Of a stretch of 59,340 nt of DNA, positions 51,617-57,676 are shown piece after piece. Below the pieces are notes generated by a model. It saw nothing but the letters and a program-made list of their open reading frames with translations, had not been told where the DNA came from and did not search any database. The DNA lies in the IMG/VR virus record IMGVR_UViG_3300031578_000034, positions 1 to 59,340 of that record. One strand, written 5' to 3'. The translations under genes were made by a program, and so were the position numbers. The stretch is from a virus. Positions within the stretch are counted from its first letter, which is position 1. Every line of letters begins with the position of its first letter.

Positions 51617-52471
51617 TCACTCGCTCAAAAACGCTGCACGCACGTCCTGCTCCAGCGTATCAAGGTCGCTGGTCAGGCTGTCACCCGAGAACCGGAACGC
51701 GTCAGCGTAAAAGCTGACTTGCTCCTTCAGGGCACGGAACTCCTCGATCCGGTCTTTCCAGCACTTCGTCTGCTTGCGCTTGCTGTCCGAATCCTTCTTT
51801 TCTGCGATCTCCTCACGGAACGTGGTAATCTTACCACGCAGATCATCCATGAAGGCTCGTGTGATGCTTGAACGGCTCTTCTCTGCGTCAATCTGCGGAG
51901 CCACTGCAAAGAAGCAATCCCCGCCGATCACGCCGAGCAAGTTCTCCAGCTGCTCAATGACCTGATTGGACGCAGCGTGCAGGTAGTAGATTCCTCCACG
52001 GGCACGAACGGAAATGCTCCAATGCTGGCTGATAACGTCCAGCAGATAAGCGCGAACACCATCCGAGGTAATCTTCTCGGTGAACTCCGCATAAAGCGCC
52101 TTAACGCGGTCAAACGCGCGGTGCGGCCGGTCGCAACTGATATTGCCAGTCTGCGTGTCAAACCGCATTGTAGCTGCGTGGTTGTACCCCAAAGTCTGTG
52201 CCGCTTGGTCAATCTTTTCATCCACCAGACCGAACGCGTACTCATCTGCCTTCTTACTGATCTTTCGAATGAGCAGGCCGTCACGCTGAGCAGACTTCTT
52301 GGCCTCTCGAACCGCCTGCAGAAAAACAGAGCGATCTTTCGACTCCGGGATTTCTTTGGTGAGCCCAACTCCCCTGACGGCAGCATTGAAATCATCCCGC
52401 GAGATCTTTACATCGTGAATACTCCACCATACGAAATATCCCATAACCGACAGGCCAGCGTCATTTGTCAT
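51617..52471 (-). CDS. Accessory protein of the MoxR/VWA cassette
   Basis: 284 residues, alpha/beta with a helical C-terminal half (residues 170-280, coiled-coil-like). It opens with YFVWWSIHDVKIS. The protein resembles proteins I associate with phage and plasmid AAA+/VWA loci, possibly a DUF6744-like family, but I cannot confirm that. It is upstream of the MoxR gene, has its own promoter and AAGGAG, and shares the G+C-rich codon style, so the three genes probably form a functional unit. It could be the substrate, or an adaptor, of the ATPase ring. Confidence 0.6.
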   Translation of the reverse strand: MTNDAGLSVMGYFVWWSIHDVKISRDDFNAAVRGVGLTKEIPESKDRSVFLQAVREAKKSAQRDGLLIRKISKKADEYAFGLVDEKIDQAAQTLGYNHAATMRFDTQTGNISCDRPHRAFDRVKALYAEFTEKITSDGVRAYLLDVISQHWSISVRARGGIYYLHAASNQVIEQLENLLGVIGGDCFFAVAPQIDAEKSRSSITRAFMDDLRGKITTFREEIAEKKDSDSKRKQTKCWKDRIEEFRALKEQVSFYADAFRFSGDSLTSDLDTLEQDVRAAFLSE

Positions 52472-52511
52472 ATCCAGTCTCCTTGTTAGTTAGTATCCTC
52501 TGCTCACAGTT

Positions 52512-52540
52512 CTTATACTAGACCGTGTGCAGCATGTCAA
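52512..52540 (-). promoter_or_regulatory. Strong sigma70 promoter for the accessory gene
   Basis: TTGACA at 52535-52540, 17-bp spacer, TATAAG at 52512-52517. The -35 context CCTTGACATGC is identical to that of the + strand promoter at 939. Confidence 0.75.
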
Positions 52541-52572
52541 GGTATATTTCTAAATTTTTTTAGGTAGAAGTC

Positions 52573-53151
52573 TTACTTTAACAATTTCTTAAAGTTGTAC
52601 AGCCACTTAGGGTCTAAGGAGGGAGCTTTATTTAGGGCTAAGTGGTACCACTGGTCTTCTAGCTTTCTTGGAGAGGGCTTCCCGTACATAAGGTTATACT
52701 TCATTGATATTAAATAATAAAATCTACGTGCGTAGAGGTCTTCTGCACTCCTGCTTATGGATATATTAAATTTTTTTATAAATACTGGAATATACCCCTC
52801 AGCGATTGCCTCTGTCCGCAACAGCGCTATTTTTTGCCGCACTGGGCGTTTAGAGCGCAGCACAAGGTCTTCAGGCATTGACGTGTAGTCTTGCCAGCGA
52901 AGATTAGTGGGTTTTCGGCTGTAGTCCACAACATGCCCATATTCGTGCCCTAAAAGCACAATAAGATCTTCGTACGTATTACGCCCCTTATTTAGAACAA
53001 CTGTGCACTTGTATGGATCCAAACTAACGTATGCCGCTGCGTCTTTAACGCCCATAAAGCGAGTCTTACGCCTGTAAAATATTGTACTTGCCAGCCCTTC
53101 TGTGCGGATCTCCTTCCGCACACGGATAAATTCCTGTTTAGCGCGTGTCAT
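52573..53151 (-). CDS. Zincin-like metallopeptidase
   Basis: 192 residues with HEYGH at about residues 68-72 in the context LLGHEYGHVVDYS, a zinc-binding HExxH helix. The rest is helical, with a basic N-terminus (KQEFIRVRKEIR). It resembles small phage zincins of unknown substrate. The 5' end overlaps the next gene by 14 bp. A role in protein processing or in host take-over is possible. Confidence 0.65.
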   Translation of the reverse strand: MTRAKQEFIRVRKEIRTEGLASTIFYRRKTRFMGVKDAAAYVSLDPYKCTVVLNKGRNTYEDLIVLLGHEYGHVVDYSRKPTNLRWQDYTSMPEDLVLRSKRPVRQKIALLRTEAIAEGYIPVFIKKFNISISRSAEDLYARRFYYLISMKYNLMYGKPSPRKLEDQWYHLALNKAPSLDPKWLYNFKKLLK

Positions 53152-53347
53152 CTACGAGCCCCTTTATTTCGTCTGCCCAAATAGTATAACGTTTTGCATT
53201 TTTAGCACAAGGTAAAAATGTGCCGACGAAGGCTGTCCCAGCAAGGCACTCGATCAAGTAAATCTTTAGCCCATCGAATAGCTGTACGTAGGCCGTACCA
53301 GTGTCTCGTATACTTTCAGCTATTAGGCTTTTCGTTCTGTGTTCCAT
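53138..53347 (-). CDS. Small protein of unknown function
   Basis: 69 residues from ATG 53347; a longer form would extend through the upstream zinc-ribbon gene and has no ribosome site. Strands (TAYVQLFDGLKIYLIECL) and a C-terminal helix suggest a small alpha/beta fold. It overlaps the metallopeptidase by 14 bp and the zinc-ribbon gene by 25 bp. Function unknown. Confidence 0.4.
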   Translation of the reverse strand: MEHRTKSLIAESIRDTGTAYVQLFDGLKIYLIECLAGTAFVGTFLPCAKNAKRYTIWADEIKGLVDDTR

Positions 53348-53544
53348 GATGCCCAATTTACTGCGGTTTTTCCGTGCGCAGTAGGAAGTTTTTTGAACTG
53401 CGTATTTTTGCAAGATTTACAAGAACATCCAAGCGGTTCTAAATCTGCCAAGTCTCCAACCACCAGGCTAGACACCTCAGAGAGGCCTAACATAAATTCT
53501 TGAACTGTGTGGCACTTTTGGCACTCAAAAACGTATATTGGCAT
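53323..53544 (-). CDS. FmdB-like zinc-ribbon protein
   Basis: 73 residues. The start MPIYVFECQKC resembles the FmdB-type regulatory zinc ribbon that opens MPxYxYxCxxC; two further cysteine pairs (CSCKSC, residues about 40-46) complete the metal site. Such proteins are small regulators or accessory subunits. A TATAAT box lies at 53576-53581 upstream, but I see neither a clear -35 nor an AGTTAA box. It is followed by overlapping small genes. Confidence 0.6.
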   Translation of the reverse strand: MPIYVFECQKCHTVQEFMLGLSEVSSLVVGDLADLEPLGCSCKSCKNTQFKKLPTAHGKTAVNWASWNTERKA

Positions 53545-53594
53545 TCTGCCCTCTGAGGAAATCAGATATGCCTCTATTATACACGCAATTGCCG

Positions 53595-53783
53595 CTAGCT
53601 GGCAGCCGCTATAGCAGAATCTAATGAGGCAGAGATGCGTGTAAGACTTGCACGAAGGTTGATAACTGCTGCTTCCTCTGGGGTGATTTCGCCATTTGCT
53701 ATGAGCTTTTTAAGCTCTTCCTCTGCAGATCCGTTAGCTTTAGCTATGCGGTCGATCATCGAAGCGATTACTTGCCCATTCAT
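53595..53783 (-). CDS. Small helical protein
   Basis: 62 residues, two or three helices with a heptad-like alanine/leucine pattern. The start overlaps the previous stop by 4 bp (ATGA-type coupling). Function unknown; it could be a subunit of the membrane protein encoded upstream. Confidence 0.5.
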   Translation of the reverse strand: MNGQVIASMIDRIAKANGSAEEELKKLIANGEITPEEAAVINLRASLTRISASLDSAIAAAS

Positions 53784-54208
53784 CGTGGTGTTTCCTTTTC
53801 TAGCACCGAAAGTTTCTCACGCAACGACTCTATACGATTATCTAGCTGTTCTATCTTAGGATAGATTGCGTCTATTTGGTTAGTAATCAATGACAATTCA
53901 CGGATAAAATCTCCGCGCAAAATAAATTTTTCTATCATCTCCAGCCTAAAACCATCAAGGTTTTTAGCTGCTGCAATTGCATGGTTTATTTGTACGTTCG
54001 ATTCAACCAACGAGTGCAGCATAGTGGCTAGGGCATCTCGATCTTTTTCTATCCTAGAAAGATCGTCTTTTACAGACTTTATTTTATCGTCTGTCGCCTT
54101 GAAAGCACGATTCATAAGCGTTTTCATCAGAGCACCAAGGCCAGCGGCGCCAGCTAGTGCTATGACGCTTAAAATATTAGATATGGTAAACACGCTTGTA
54201 TCTGGCAT
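53780..54208 (-). CDS. Membrane-anchored coiled-coil protein
   Basis: 142 residues. A transmembrane helix at about residues 9-27 is followed by a long coiled coil (KIKSVKDDLSRIEKDRDAL, IEQLDNRIESLREKLSVLEK). This is like a membrane-tethered sensor or tail-fibre accessory, and is co-translated with the receiver gene (shared base at 54208). A link to the receiver is suggested only by adjacency. Function unknown. Confidence 0.5.
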   Translation of the reverse strand: MPDTSVFTISNILSVIALAGAAGLGALMKTLMNRAFKATDDKIKSVKDDLSRIEKDRDALATMLHSLVESNVQINHAIAAAKNLDGFRLEMIEKFILRGDFIRELSLITNQIDAIYPKIEQLDNRIESLREKLSVLEKETPR

Positions 54209-54603
54209 TATCTATCCCCTAGCAACTCAAAAATTTTATTTGCAAATTCTGCAGGCTTAATCGGTTTTGTCATCCACCCACTAGCACCATACTTGGCGCT
54301 GTTGTACCGTAAATCCACAGCATCTACTGCAGATACTATGAAAATAGGTAGGTCGGACTGCACTTTTGTTTTTCTAATTTCTCTAATCATTTCCCAGCCT
54401 GTGAGCTTTGCCATCATTATATCTGTTATTACAAGCTCATATGAATTTTCTTCTAACATTTTTAACGCTTGAATAGCGTCATTCGCCCGAGCTATCTTTA
54501 TTGGCCATGCAGACTTGTAGTCTCTATCTGCATATTTTATAATAACGTCTTCTAAGAATTGTCCAGTTACTTTGTCGTCTTCTACTATCAGAATTCTGGC
54601 CAT
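54208..54603 (-). CDS. CheY-like response-regulator receiver protein
   Basis: 131 residues, a complete receiver fold: acidic pair E8/D9/D10, phosphoacceptor Asp61 in VITDIMM, Ser91 and Lys113 at the active site. There is no output domain, so it would act by protein-protein contact, like CheY or Spo0F. Phage-encoded receivers are uncommon. The ribosome site (AGGAG) lies in the right arm of a terminator-like hairpin (54603-54643). It could interfere with a host phosphorelay. An AGTTAA box lies at 54656-54661. Confidence 0.8.
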   Translation of the reverse strand: MARILIVEDDKVTGQFLEDVIIKYADRDYKSAWPIKIARANDAIQALKMLEENSYELVITDIMMAKLTGWEMIREIRKTKVQSDLPIFIVSAVDAVDLRYNSAKYGASGWMTKPIKPAEFANKIFELLGDR

Positions 54604-54643
54604 AAAAAAAAATCTCCTGCTAGTATGGAGATTAGCAGGAGAT
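54604..54643 (-). terminator. Terminator-like hairpin that contains the next gene's SD
   Basis: A perfect 11-bp stem (ATCTCCTGCTA at 633-643 with TAGCAGGAGAT at 612-622 of the 54 kb block, read on the minus strand), loop of 10, followed by eight T directly before the ATG of the receiver gene. The right arm includes AGGAG, the gene's SD. It can act as an intrinsic terminator for read-through RNA and as an SD-masking hairpin. Confidence 0.85.
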
Positions 54644-54661
54644 TGAGAAATATGCTTAACT
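54629..54661 (-). promoter_or_regulatory. Weak late-type promoter (AGTTAA-N21-TAATCT)
   Basis: AGTTAA at 54656-54661 in AACACTAGTTAA, 21 bases, TAATCT at 54629-54634. The -10 box is poor (3 of 6). If used, transcription would start inside the hairpin loop, leaving the SD unpaired. Confidence 0.4.
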
Positions 54662-54690
54662 AGTGTTTCTTTTTACATGTGTTTATATTT

Positions 54691-55233
54691 TTACGTTGTC
54701 TCTAACGCAGATGTCCAGTACGAAATCGATGCTAGATGGTCCTTCCACTCAGTTGGAACACTGCTCAAATGACGCAGCTTGAACACAACGTAGGGTATGT
54801 TGCTAGGCATGTATGGTTGTTTCCTTAGTACCATGCCTGCGAGTGCTGGAGACTTAGCCCCCTTTCGCAGGTTGCACTGCATACATGCAATTACAATATT
54901 CGTCCAGTTGGTCTTCCCACCACGGGATCTTGGAACAACGTGGTCAAATGTTGCATCCTCTAGCGGAACAGAAGTCTGACAGTACTGGCACTTCCCTCCG
55001 TCCCGCAGATAAATGTTCTGCCGCGAAAACTTTATCTTGCGGCTCTTGCGGGTGATCGCACGCAGCAAGCGCACAACCGCTGGGAGCTTAATTGCAATAG
55101 AAGGCGATCTAACCTCTGTGTCGTACTCTTCGACCACTTCAACCTTACCAAGCCACATCAGGGTAACTGCCCTAGTCCAAGAAATAATTGTAACTGGCTG
55201 ATAGCCTGGATCTAGCAATAGTGTTCGTTGCAT
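54691..55233 (-). CDS. HNH endonuclease (McrA-like)
   Basis: 180 residues from ATG 55233 (GGAGG upstream); a longer in-frame start overlaps the -10 box. The C-terminal part has CQYC, FDHVVPRSRGGKTNWTNIV and CMQCNLRKG, the zinc-bound HNH motif with beta-beta-alpha metal fold. The N-terminal region (PGYQPVTIISWTRAVTLMWLGKVEVVEEY) matches the short upstream domain often found in stand-alone phage and bacterial HNH proteins. It may process DNA for packaging or act on host DNA. Confidence 0.8.
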   Translation of the reverse strand: MQRTLLLDPGYQPVTIISWTRAVTLMWLGKVEVVEEYDTEVRSPSIAIKLPAVVRLLRAITRKSRKIKFSRQNIYLRDGGKCQYCQTSVPLEDATFDHVVPRSRGGKTNWTNIVIACMQCNLRKGAKSPALAGMVLRKQPYMPSNIPYVVFKLRHLSSVPTEWKDHLASISYWTSALETT

Positions 55234-55256
55234 TTTCGATCTCCTCCCATATCTCC

Positions 55257-55288
55257 ACTGTAGCATACCGAGAAAAAGTGGATTAACT
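55257..55288 (-). promoter_or_regulatory. Late-type promoter, AGTTAA-N20-TACAGT
   Basis: AGTTAA at 55283-55288, 20 bases, TACAGT at 55257-55262 (weak -10, 4 of 6). Drives the HNH gene at 55233. Confidence 0.5.
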
Positions 55289-55335
55289 TCCGAACAATAT
55301 TATACTGGGTTTTACACTTTTTGTACAGATAAAAA

Positions 55336-55415
55336 CGCTGGGAGAAGGATTCGAACCTCCGGTGTGTTATAACAGATTAACAGTCTGCTGCCATCGACCA
55401 CTCGGCCACCCCAGC
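55336..55415 (-). tRNA. tRNA-Asn (anticodon GTT)
   Basis: 80 bases. Acceptor GCTGGGG/TCCCAGC with a G-T pair, D-arm GCC...GGC, anticodon stem GCAGA/TCTGT with loop CTGTTAA, T-loop TTCGAAT. The variable region has about 11 bases, longer than the usual five of Asn tRNAs. No CCA is encoded. It lies just downstream of the 214-residue HNH gene and is followed by a T run. Confidence 0.85.
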
Positions 55416-55416
55416 A

Positions 55417-56061
55417 TTATTTAATATTTATTTTATCTCGTTCTTTTTTGGTAAGTTTTTTAACTATTTTTGGATTTTTTCCATAGCTACGGAGCCACTT
55501 TCTGATTGCATTATCCGACACCCCATACTTCCTTCCCGCTCCGCAGTATCCTAACTCCTCTATTTCACTAATTAGTATATCTTTTTCAGGTCGATTTTTA
55601 ACTTTTCTTGTATCCAAAGCCCGACACCTATTAGAGCAATATTTGGTATACTTTGTTGCCCACCAATTGTCTAAAGACTTATTACATACTATACAATTTT
55701 GTATTGCCCTAGAAACCCTTTTTTTGTTTGTTTTCTTATATTTTTTGTAATTTGTAAAGCCCGCATTAAAGCTATTGTATTTTTTTGGCAGCATAGCACC
55801 ACCGTGGTGTAGCATTCTATGGCAATTCGCACAAAGCAGTACGCATTTTCGTAATTCTTTTACTATTGTACTCCATTTTCTCATAGCATTAATTCTAGTA
55901 GACATACCATGCTTTTTATCTTTTGGATCTAAATGGTGAAAATCAAATATACATTCTGGACCAGATACACCACAAATAGCACAATAACCACCAAATGCTG
56001 CAACCATTCTAGTTTTAGTTCTTTTTCTCCATGCAGCCACATAGTCTGATCCCTTACTCAT
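55417..56061 (-). CDS. HNH endonuclease with C-terminal helix-turn-helix, probable homing nuclease
   Basis: 214 residues. CAICG, FDFHHLDPKDKKHG and LLCANCHRMLHHG give a zinc-bound HNH domain at residues 27-95, then a second Cys-rich knuckle (CIVC...YCSNRC), and a C-terminal basic helix-turn-helix (RKYGVSDNAIRKWLRS). This combination is typical of free-standing homing endonucleases, which bind DNA with the extra domain. Its DNA is more A+T-rich than neighbours. It is inserted between two tRNA genes and has its own AGTTAA promoter. Confidence 0.75.
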   Translation of the reverse strand: MSKGSDYVAAWRKRTKTRMVAAFGGYCAICGVSGPECIFDFHHLDPKDKKHGMSTRINAMRKWSTIVKELRKCVLLCANCHRMLHHGGAMLPKKYNSFNAGFTNYKKYKKTNKKRVSRAIQNCIVCNKSLDNWWATKYTKYCSNRCRALDTRKVKNRPEKDILISEIEELGYCGAGRKYGVSDNAIRKWLRSYGKNPKIVKKLTKKERDKINIK

Positions 56062-56084
56062 TTCCTTAGCCTCCTCGGCTAAGA

Positions 56085-56117
56085 ATTATAGTGCAGGATC
56101 AGACTACTTATTTAACT
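56085..56117 (-). promoter_or_regulatory. Late-type promoter, AGTTAA-N21-TATAAT
   Basis: AGTTAA at 56112-56117 in CAACAGTTAAAT, 21 bases, a perfect TATAAT at 56085-56090, then AGGAGG and the ATG of the HNH gene. It is among the best copies of the late motif. Confidence 0.75.
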
Positions 56118-56138
56118 GTTGTTATACGTAGATTAATA

Positions 56139-56210
56139 TGGGCTTAGAAAGACTCGAACTTTCAACAGAAGTTTGTAGGACTTCCATGATCCCTTTTCAC
56201 CATAAGCCCA
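56139..56210 (-). tRNA. tRNA-Val (anticodon TAC)
   Basis: 72 bases. Acceptor TGGGCTT/AAGCCCA, anticodon stem GAAGT/ACTTC with loop CCTACAA, T-loop TTCGAGT. No encoded CCA. Five bases separate it from the next tRNA. The D-stem has three pairs (ATG/CAT). Confidence 0.85.
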
Positions 56211-56215
56211 AAATA

Positions 56216-56289
56216 TGCCTCTGGTCAGATTCGAACTGACACTGTTTCGCTCCTTAGGCGAACGTCTCCTTCCTTTGGACTACAGAGGC
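56216..56289 (-). tRNA. tRNA with anticodon AAG (Leu by code)
   Basis: 74 bases. Acceptor GCCTCTG/CAGAGGC, anticodon stem TTCGC/GCGAA with loop CTAAGGA (anticodon AAG, base 37 G), T-loop TTCGAAT, discriminator A. The variable region has only five bases, whereas bacterial tRNA-Leu normally has a long arm, and an A at position 34 is rare outside Arg. The identity is therefore uncertain. Confidence 0.65.
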
Positions 56290-56296
56290 GTCTTAG

Positions 56297-56302
56297 ATTA
56301 TA
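56297..56302 (-). promoter_or_regulatory. Possible -10 box for the tRNA pair
   Basis: A perfect TATAAT lies 8 bp before the AAG tRNA; 21 bases upstream is TTTTAA, a loose match to AGTTAA, inside the terminator T run. The tRNAs may thus have their own transcript besides read-through. Confidence 0.35.
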
Positions 56303-56325
56303 AGGTGCTAAGCTACCAGTATTTT

Positions 56326-56361
56326 AAAAACAACCAGTCGCGGAGGCGTTTCTCCCACTGG
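56326..56361 (-). terminator. Intrinsic terminator of the giant RNA
   Basis: Stem CCAGT/ACTGG (357-361 with 334-338 of the 56 kb block), extended by GGAG/CTCC, small loop, followed on the minus strand by TTGTTTTT. It marks the probable 3' end of the structured RNA, just before the tRNA genes. Confidence 0.8.
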
Positions 56362-57621
56362 CTCTGTCAGGGTACTAAAAAACTTTACTTTATCCCGCCA
56401 AAGATCCTGCCAAAATGGCGGGAAGCGACAGCTAAGCGGTCTGGAGTACCAGAACGCGCAAACTTTGTGCTACGGTGTCTGTCTGTTAGATTTCACAGAG
56501 CAACTATCGCCAGAGTTGCTGTGTGCGTGTCCGCAGGTTCATCCTAGGCAGTGCTGCTCTCTACAGAGCCCTGAACGCCCCGGCTACAGGGTGGATTATA
56601 CAGGTTCTCGCTCCTAGGCCTCTTGCCTTAGCACAAAAAAGCTATTGGGCATTAAGCAGTATTTCCTTGGCAGCTAACCAAGATTCATTCCCAGTTACCG
56701 CGCATCGTAAGTGATCAGCTTTCCTGGCCTGCGGGATTCACCAGTATAACGATGCTGCCCAATAAACAATTGCGGCACATGCTTCTCTAGACCTATGCTA
56801 ATGTGCTAACGTCCCGCCCACTCTGCGGGTTGTCGTGCCCAGAGCGCGGTATGGCCATCCTATTGGGTAGGCAATTGTGGCGTTTAAGAGCACATTACCA
56901 ACACGATTTGGTTGCACAAGTCAACCTAAAATGATATCTGCTAGGCCAGATTTTTCAACTGGCAACTCCATCAGGGCTCTTAACGGACTTGAGCTATCCT
57001 CTTGTCGGGGCTTCCCCAACGTTGCTCCGAGGATCTAGGCTCCTAAACCTAGAATCTCCCTCTGGGCTTTTCTTAAGCTACTAGCGGAAACTTTAAAATT
57101 AAAGCCTGTCGCGGATCCGCCGCACCGAAGGATCTCCTCCATCCCACAGGCTCTACGCTTACAACGCGAATGGCCTCATCGCCACCGGGACTCGCTTTCG
57201 CGTCGTCCTAGGCACCGTTACGGCGCCCCGCTGGTTCGCACAGCTACAAATCAAAGAACGTCTCCCTAGCGCCCCAACTAGAAAGCCGGCTCACTCATGG
57301 GCCACAACCAGCAGTGTGGGTACACCCACAGCCGCCAGTGTAGCCGGCTAGTGAACCTCGTGGCCGCTCCCATTTACCGACTGCCCGTTGCAGGCAGACC
57401 AGCCACACCCTTTTACTCGCCCTGCAGCAAATCCAGGGCGCGGGGGCTGCACCATTGCTACTTGGCTGGCTACCCCTTTCGCCCACAGTTGCTTCTAGCC
57501 CTCCACTGGTGTTCTCAGCTTCACTAGGCTAGTACCTGCAGACTCCAACCCAGGGCATCGCATCCCTGGATGTCACCGCAATATGTTGTCAAAGACCACC
57601 CACATTCGCTCTTCCCAATCT
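56326..57621 (-). ncRNA. Giant structured RNA (about 1.3 kb), GOLLD/ROOL-like class candidate
   Basis: The region has no plausible gene on either strand, is richer in G+C than its surroundings, and folds densely on the minus strand. Clear helices include 56643-56651/56756-56764 (9 bp) continued by 56702-56708/56749-56755 (7 bp); 57284-57291/57342-57349 (8 bp); 57103-57109/57146-57152 (7 bp); 57211-57217/57221-57227; 57188-57191/57205-57208 capped by CGC-GAAA-GCG (GNRA loop); 57315-57320/57325-57330; 57381-57385/57393-57397; 57550-57555/57564-57569; 56775-56780/56801-56806. It starts behind TTGACA-N17-TATACT and ends in an intrinsic terminator. tRNA genes follow directly. Large ornate RNAs of phages (GOLLD, ROOL) are likewise near tRNAs, but they are shorter. 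Family membership is inference. Confidence 0.75.
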
Positions 57622-57627
57622 ACAATC

Positions 57628-57656
57628 AGTATACGCGATCTAGATCCATTTGTCAA
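57628..57656 (-). promoter_or_regulatory. Consensus sigma70 promoter of the giant RNA
   Basis: TTGACA at 57651-57656, exactly 17 bases, TATACT at 57628-57633. The predicted start is near 57620-57621. It is one of the strongest promoters in the window and lacks an AGTTAA box. Confidence 0.85.
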
Positions 57657-57676
57657 GCTGAAAGAGAGCCCACCAG

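Noticed and set aside
56666-56682. Second anticodon-like hairpin (CTTGG/CCAAG, 7-base loop) in the giant RNA
   Set aside because: No T-loop TTCRANY or acceptor partner is present; it is one arm inside a larger closed domain.
56938-56968. Internal TTGACT promoter-like sequence in the giant RNA
   Set aside because: The matching -10 position is TTGGTA, too weak to count.
57034-57053. Anticodon-arm-like hairpin (TCTAGG/CCTAGA with TTTAGGAG loop) in the giant RNA
   Set aside because: The loop has eight bases and no D-arm, T-arm or acceptor stem surrounds it, so it is not a tRNA.
56215-57527. Short reading frames inside the giant RNA region on both strands
   Set aside because: They are at most about 110 codons, lack ribosome sites and domains, and cross strong RNA helices.
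56326-57621. Ribosomal RNA fragment
   Set aside because: No conserved rRNA stretches are recognisable, and the tRNA and promoter context is different from an rRNA operon.
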